DNA of 13,516 nt. It comes from Phialocephala subalpina. Lineage: Eukaryota; Ascomycota; Leotiomycetes; Helotiales; Mollisiaceae. Location: positions 97,447 through 110,962 of the forward strand of contig FJOG01000071.1 of assembly GCA_900073065.1 (NCBI GenBank), read 5' to 3'. The position numbers and the translations under genes are program-made. Each line of letters opens with the position of its first letter. The stretch's first letter is position 1. The notes under the pieces were generated by a model. The model saw only the letters and a list, made by a program, of their open reading frames with translations, was not told the origin of the DNA and ran no database searches. Shown one piece after another: positions 9,412 to 13,516 of this stretch.

Positions 9412-10301
9412 TCAATTGATTCCCGTGTACAGTAATCTGTGCTTTGTTGCCTTGTCAGCGAATGAATTACACAGAGGATGCCAAGAAGGGGTTAAGACAC
9501 AGAAAGAGCAGGGAAGAAATGGAGATAGAAGTAGAGGTAAGAGGCTGAGCTTAGGTTTACTCATAAGCCATCGAGGCAGTCATACTGGGCGCTGTGTCCC
9601 GCCGCAAATGATTCCAAATATTGCCAACTAACCTTCTCGCATCTAAAATTGGCCAATCACAGCTGGAACAGCCTAAGTAGACGCATGGCAGGTGCAATTT
9701 ACTTTGTTCTGACACTTGGAACCACAGAAGCACCACAGCGGCGTGTTTAGGGCAGAGAAAATTGCAGCATGAGATCAAACAATTTCCCACCTTCCTGTGC
9801 CCAATCAACTATAACTAAGAAACTGCGCCTGAGATGGAACGAACAACCCGCATGTCAGACGTTAGATTTGCAAGGATTACTTTCATCACTTCCCTGAGAT
9901 GCTTATCCATTCCTCAGAAACCTGAATGGCAAACCCATGAAGATTGTAATTACCTGGTAGAACGAATCAAGTGGTGTCAGCGAACGAGTCACAGGAATGC
10001 CATTGTTGAAGGGATATGCTCCCACATCAAGTTGCCTGACTGAAATATTGAGCTTCCAATGCAATTCAAAGTCACTAGTATTACAGAATTGCTGTGAAAG
10101 TAGCGAAATATAACATCTAACTAAAAATACATGCAAAATCTTTGTTCCTGAGAATTCGGCCACTGCCAACAACTGCTGATCCGTTACAGAAACTAACGTT
10201 AAGGAAACAGAAACCATCCTGAGTCCTACTTCAAGACATTATGAACTTCAAAGATAAGATCTGTTGAGGAAAGGAACTCCTTGCCGCTATGATCTCTCAC
10301 A
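9412..10301. other. Intergenic, nothing recognised
   Basis: No open frame over about 105 codons, no recognisable motif and no RNA gene signature was seen on either strand. The part next to 10301 must hold the 3' end of the EBP-like transcript. Confidence 0.6.
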
Positions 10302-11096
10302 TTACAAGCTCTCAGCCACTGAAGGCTTTGACTTACACATACCATTTGACAGCTTCGAAGTCGAAGATTCATTCGAAAACGTGAGTGTGTGATAGGCATT
10401 GACCAATATCCAGAGTGGAAAGAGAGCCCACAACGCTTTGAACAGGAACAAATAAACCCACAAGGTCAGCATATTCGAAATGTCGAGATGCGTCGATCCG
10501 GAAAGCCACTCTGGCAGCAAGGTCATAAGCCCTCCATACAACTCGCCCGTGGCCACCATCGCCATCCAGAACCAGGCTTTGGTGTGCTCTTGCTTGCGTA
10601 GCAAATAACACACGTATAGTGCCAGAGGGGCAATGAAGAAAACGGTGATTATCTCCACGCTGGTTATCGTCAGGTCTGAACCACCCCAACGTGTATCTGC
10701 CTTTGCGTATTCCTGCCACAGCCTCGCAGTCATAGATGTGCCATAGAAAGATCCGTGTAGTCGCTTCGAATCTTCGAGGAAAGAGACGTTGACGGGAGTC
10801 ATGGGTGTCGAATGCAGTCCACGAGTATATGTGGCATCAAGTTTTGCCATGGAAGTGAAGAAGACATTATAAAGGTAGGAGGATTCGATCGTGAAGTGGA
10901 TGAGGGCGTCGAAGAGGTGCCAAGTGAAGAGAATTCGGATTTTGGTCTTGGCTGATTTGTGGAGGAGGACGTAGGAGAAGCTGCAGGCGGTTGCAAAGAG
11001 AGCTACGATCGAGGAGAGGGCGAATATGCTCGTGTGATCGAATATGGGACGACTTTCCAGCTTCGGGAGTCTGTGCATGGACATTGGGCAGGCCAT
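10302..11096 (-). CDS. EBP/EXPERA-family membrane protein (sterol isomerase-like)
   Basis: The product is a 264-residue membrane protein of the emopamil-binding-protein family, whose best-known member is the animal and plant sterol delta8-delta7 isomerase of the ER. Family landmarks line up with human EBP: HFTIE (His67, Glu71), LWQEYAKADTRW (127-138 region), ExxT (Glu148, Thr151), GELYGGL (184-190) and the last helix KALWALFP (220-227). Hydrophobic segments are near 24-46, 57-80, 143-166, 175-195 and 208-236. The catalytic His, Glu, Glu, Thr and Trp are kept, but the position of the conserved Asn (human Asn193 in NALW) is Lys220. The first ATG in frame is at 11094-11096; the frame is open further up to a TTG at 11121-11123, which is unlikely as a fungal start. 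No intron is needed; a GTATGT about 40 bases before the stop could mark an alternative 3' intron. Ascomycetes normally use the unrelated ERG2 for ergosterol, so an accessory role is likely. Confidence 0.85.
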   Translation of the reverse strand: MACPMSMHRLPKLESRPIFDHTSIFALSSIVALFATACSFSYVLLHKSAKTKIRILFTWHLFDALIHFTIESSYLYNVFFTSMAKLDATYTRGLHSTPMTPVNVSFLEDSKRLHGSFYGTSMTARLWQEYAKADTRWGGSDLTITSVEIITVFFIAPLALYVCYLLRKQEHTKAWFWMAMVATGELYGGLMTLLPEWLSGSTHLDISNMLTLWVYLFLFKALWALFPLWILVNAYHTLTFSNESSTSKLSNGMCKSKPSVAESL

Positions 11097-11686
11097 CTTG
11101 GGTTGTAGGGATATGCGCGACAAGTGATGTTGTTGAATTGATCAGAAAGAGAGCTGGAGGCAGTGCAAAGCTCCACTAGTCAAAACATACATCTTTGCAA
11201 TTGCGCTTGCATCGTCTGATATAGAGCCTTTATTGTGATGTGTGTTCATCTCAAATTAATGCGTCATCGCGTGATGATTCCACATCGAAGGCATATGCAG
11301 GAACAGGGGCGCGTGAAATTACAGTACAGTAATGTAAGCTGTGTAAAAAACGGGGAAGTTGCCGAAGATTTGGAATCCTATATGAGGCTGTGCAATAGAT
11401 TGTCACTGGACAAGATCATGTGCAAACATGTTGTACTGCTTTCCTCTCATGAGACTGGGGTTTTTGCCTCACTATTATCGAGAATAGCGTAGTCGTCAGT
11501 ACAACTCCCCACAGACCTGTGTATTGAAAACCCTTCATTGTATGATGTACTTGGAAAAGCATGGAGGACTGTGACAGCGCGCCGGAAAATACTTCGAGTA
11601 GCAGAGGAAACGATACTTATAGTAATCTCCAAACGGTGCTTGCTAGAGCGCATACGATTTCCCAAAGCGAAACTTCGCTGCAATCT
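11097..11686. other. Intergenic: EBP-like promoter side, nothing else recognised
   Basis: The segment holds the upstream region of the EBP-like gene. On the minus strand an A/C-rich leader (CAATTCAACAACATCACTTG, about 11119-11138) lies just before the start codon. Further away, both strands show short overlapping open frames of 60-85 codons (11235-11492 and 11447-11683) with no recognisable protein character. Confidence 0.5.
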
Positions 11687-12460
11687 TCAGATCGAAATCG
11701 GCAGCACATCAAACAATTTCTCCGGCAGGAAGTAGATCAGCATGTTGTGCTTCTCCAACAGGAATTCGGCTGATGCCTTTGTGCCAGTTCTGCATGATAT
11801 ATCCGCCTTGATGTGATCGACTCCGATCCTTATTCTCCTTTGGCCATGAGGACGTTCCAATCCGCCATATCGAAAAGCTTCGGATATGGAGAATATCCTG
11901 CAGATGCTGGGACCTTCCAGAAATTGATATCGAAGAGGACGTAGGTCGAAAAGCAATTGAAATGGAAGAAATGCATTGGCAGATGTTGGTCTGCGTCCAA
12001 GTCACCAACCTCAGCACTTCGTTCTCTGCCTGATTGCCGGCCAATACCCAACACCTATTGTTGACCTTGGTAGGTTCATCTCCATCCTGCGGGGCTGTAT
12101 CCAGTTGACGTCCAGATGGACATGTTCGAGGCCGCTATCGTGATCGTGCGTAGAGGAATTGTGTTTAGCAAGATACTTGGTCTGCAGGACGAGTCAGCAT
12201 TGTAAGAAACAGCGTACCAAAGAGCGAATACCTGGCAAATATTCCTTGCTCCACCTCTTGAGCCACAGTTCTGTTTATACAGCCAGCATTCACTTCGTTG
12301 TCTTCTCCGCCGAGATCATGCAGATAAAGCTCACCTAGATCGAAGGCAGAATGAAGTCGTGTCCACACTCTACGTCGAGGCAGGCTTTGAGATCAAGAGG
12401 CACAAAGAAAGGTCTGCCTGCAGCGCACCGAAGAGCAACGATTGCCAGAAGAGAGGGCTG
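11687..12460 (-). pseudogene. Decayed gene of unknown function
   Basis: Reading the minus strand from 12460 downward gives a chain of protein-like segments in changing frames. First comes RPFFVPLDLKACLDVECGHD near 12355-12420. Next is AFDLGELYLHDLGGED... through VEQGIFA (about 12234-12350). A well-formed intron follows at 12182-12231 with GTATTC donor, TGCTGAC branch point and CTGCAG acceptor. After it comes KYLAKHNSSTHDHDSGLEHV (about 12118-12178). Then HFFHFNCFSTYVLFDINFWK through ADWNVLMAKGE runs to a TAA near 11832, and finally GVDHIKADISCRTGTKASAE runs to a TGA at 11687-11689. Consecutive segments need one-base frame changes to join, at least three or four in all. Ordered segments plus a good intron argue for a dead gene rather than chance, but I do not recognise the family and the exact ends are uncertain. 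Uncorrected indel errors would be the other explanation. Confidence 0.4.
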
Positions 12461-12589
12461 CTGGGCTACTGGCTTGGTCGTGTTCAGACGCGGTGGATTC
12501 AGCACGGTCGAGAACTTAATAGAGCTACTCTGCCATTTGGCGGGGTCGGACTATCAATGTCCGCCGAAAGTTCAACATCTCAGAACAAA

Positions 12590-13516
12590 TAATTGTCCAA
12601 CCTTATTATAATCTTTCTACTTGTTAAGCACACCACTGTATCAACCAAGAATGAAAGATAGTGCACTTATCCCAATGCCAACACCAATTTGCTATTCTTC
12701 ACATCCGATTGAATTGCAAAGCTCTATGAGCTCATTGCCTCAAAATCTACTAATACTCTCCTATAGACCAACCTTTTCTATTAATATCCGAGTAGAAAGA
12801 TTTACATGAATTGGTTGATAGAAGAATAAAAAGGGCGCATTAGGAATGGATTCGTGGGAATATACACAAGGTCTTGATCCAAAAAACCTTAAAATCCTTG
12901 ATTTTATCGAAAAGTAATAATTATAATTTAATTAATTATTAGTTTATATGGCTCCTAATATCCCTCCTATGATCCTTACTTTCCTTTACACGAAATACCT
13001 AAGATAATACTAGAGATTTTACTTGGGTTCATAGTTATAATATTTATATATATAAAGAATCTTCGATTTCTATATATTAAGGATATTTAATATAATTCTA
13101 AAGATTATTCTTATTAAAATTTTATTTAGGATTCAAATAAATCCTAAATTTACAAAAGGAAAATCTCAAGTTTTATAAGATTATAAATAGGATTTATTAG
13201 GATTTTAAATTAATATAAATAAAATTATTTTATTAATAATATATTAATTTTATTTTTAAAGAATTTAATAATAAAAAATAATCCTTTAAATAAAAAAGCG
13301 AATTTAAAAATAAATAAAAAATAAAAGTTTTAATTATATAAATAATTAAATATTATTTCTAGAAAAAAATAAATAAATAAAATATATTTATTAATATTAA
13401 ATTAAAATTATAATATTTATAATAATTTTATAATCCAAAAAATAATTATAAATCCAATTTATATAATATTATATAATATATAAATTATAAAAGAAATTTA
13501 TATTATAAAGTTTTAT
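12590..13516. repeat. Transition into AT-only block, RIP-like (right flank)
   Basis: From about 12590 the G+C content falls, moderately to about 13010 and then steeply, so that 13020-13516 is nearly all A and T with very few CpA dinucleotides. The left part still has runs of normal sequence (for example 12940-13000), so the border is gradual, unlike the sharp border of the left block. No gene, terminal repeat or transposon domain can be read. It is probably the edge of a RIP-degraded repeat tract. Confidence 0.75.
13124..13149. repeat. Short inverted repeat
   Basis: Ten-base arms ATTTAGGATT (13124-13133) and AATCCTAAAT (13140-13149) are perfect reverse complements around a six-base spacer. 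In such AT-rich DNA this may be chance; no function is claimed. Confidence 0.5.

Noticed and set aside
10369..10719. 116-codon minus-strand frame inside the EBP-like gene
   Set aside because: It is an alternative frame of the EBP-like coding region with no family features; the EBP frame has clear catalytic motifs.
11097..11123. Extension of the EBP-like frame to a first codon at 11121-11123
   Set aside because: That codon is TTG, not ATG; the first ATG in frame is at 11094-11096, so the shorter 264-residue form is used.
11561..11773. 70-codon serine- and glutamine-rich plus-strand frame
   Set aside because: It overlaps, antisense, the end of the minus-strand decayed gene and shows no homology that I recognise.
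1..13516. tRNA genes, rRNA, CRISPR arrays or riboswitches
   Set aside because: No cloverleaf B-box pattern, rRNA core or spaced direct-repeat array was seen on either strand; CRISPR is not expected in a fungal nuclear genome.

Overview
The window looks like nuclear DNA of a filamentous ascomycete (Pezizomycotina). The protein-coding genes carry short spliceosomal introns of mostly 42-76 bases with GT...AG ends and fungal branch points such as CTAAC or CTGAC. Gene families are typical of such fungi: a class-E P450, a MAPEG protein, a secreted large-subunit catalase and an EBP/EXPERA membrane protein. The genes sit in an island of ordinary base composition between two blocks made almost only of A and T. 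Those blocks nearly lack CpA but keep CpG, which is the footprint expected of repeat-induced point mutation (RIP). The exact species cannot be read from the sequence.

Layout, left to right. 1-1455 is the AT-only block with a (TAA)10 microsatellite. 1536-3143 (+) is a cytochrome P450 pseudogene. It has six recognisable introns and all core motifs, but lost its N-terminus at the AT junction and carries a frameshift and a premature stop. 3144-4469 has no intact gene and perhaps eroded coding pieces. 4609-5301 (+) is a MAPEG-family membrane protein behind a promoter with three TATAAAG elements. 5431-5637 (-) is a small gene or relic interrupted by one TAA. 6535-8797 (-) is an intact four-exon catalase of 694 residues with a signal peptide and an altered active site. 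8953-9411 (+) may be a broken gene. 10302-11096 (-) is an EBP-like (sterol-isomerase-like) membrane protein of 264 residues with an unusual residue at a catalytic position. 11687-12460 (-) looks like a decayed gene with several frame changes. From about 12590 the composition slides into the second AT-only block, which runs to the end.

The intact genes (MAPEG, catalase, EBP-like) plus the dead P450 are all redox, lipid or sterol-type enzymes. They could be remnants of an accessory metabolic locus, but there is no polyketide, peptide or terpene synthase in view, so a biosynthetic cluster is only a guess. The strongest points for a second look are the catalase without its catalytic asparagine, the EBP-like protein with Lys in place of the conserved Asn, and the mix of intact genes and genes broken by single-base changes beside RIP-type DNA. 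I did not find an obviously new multi-gene system.
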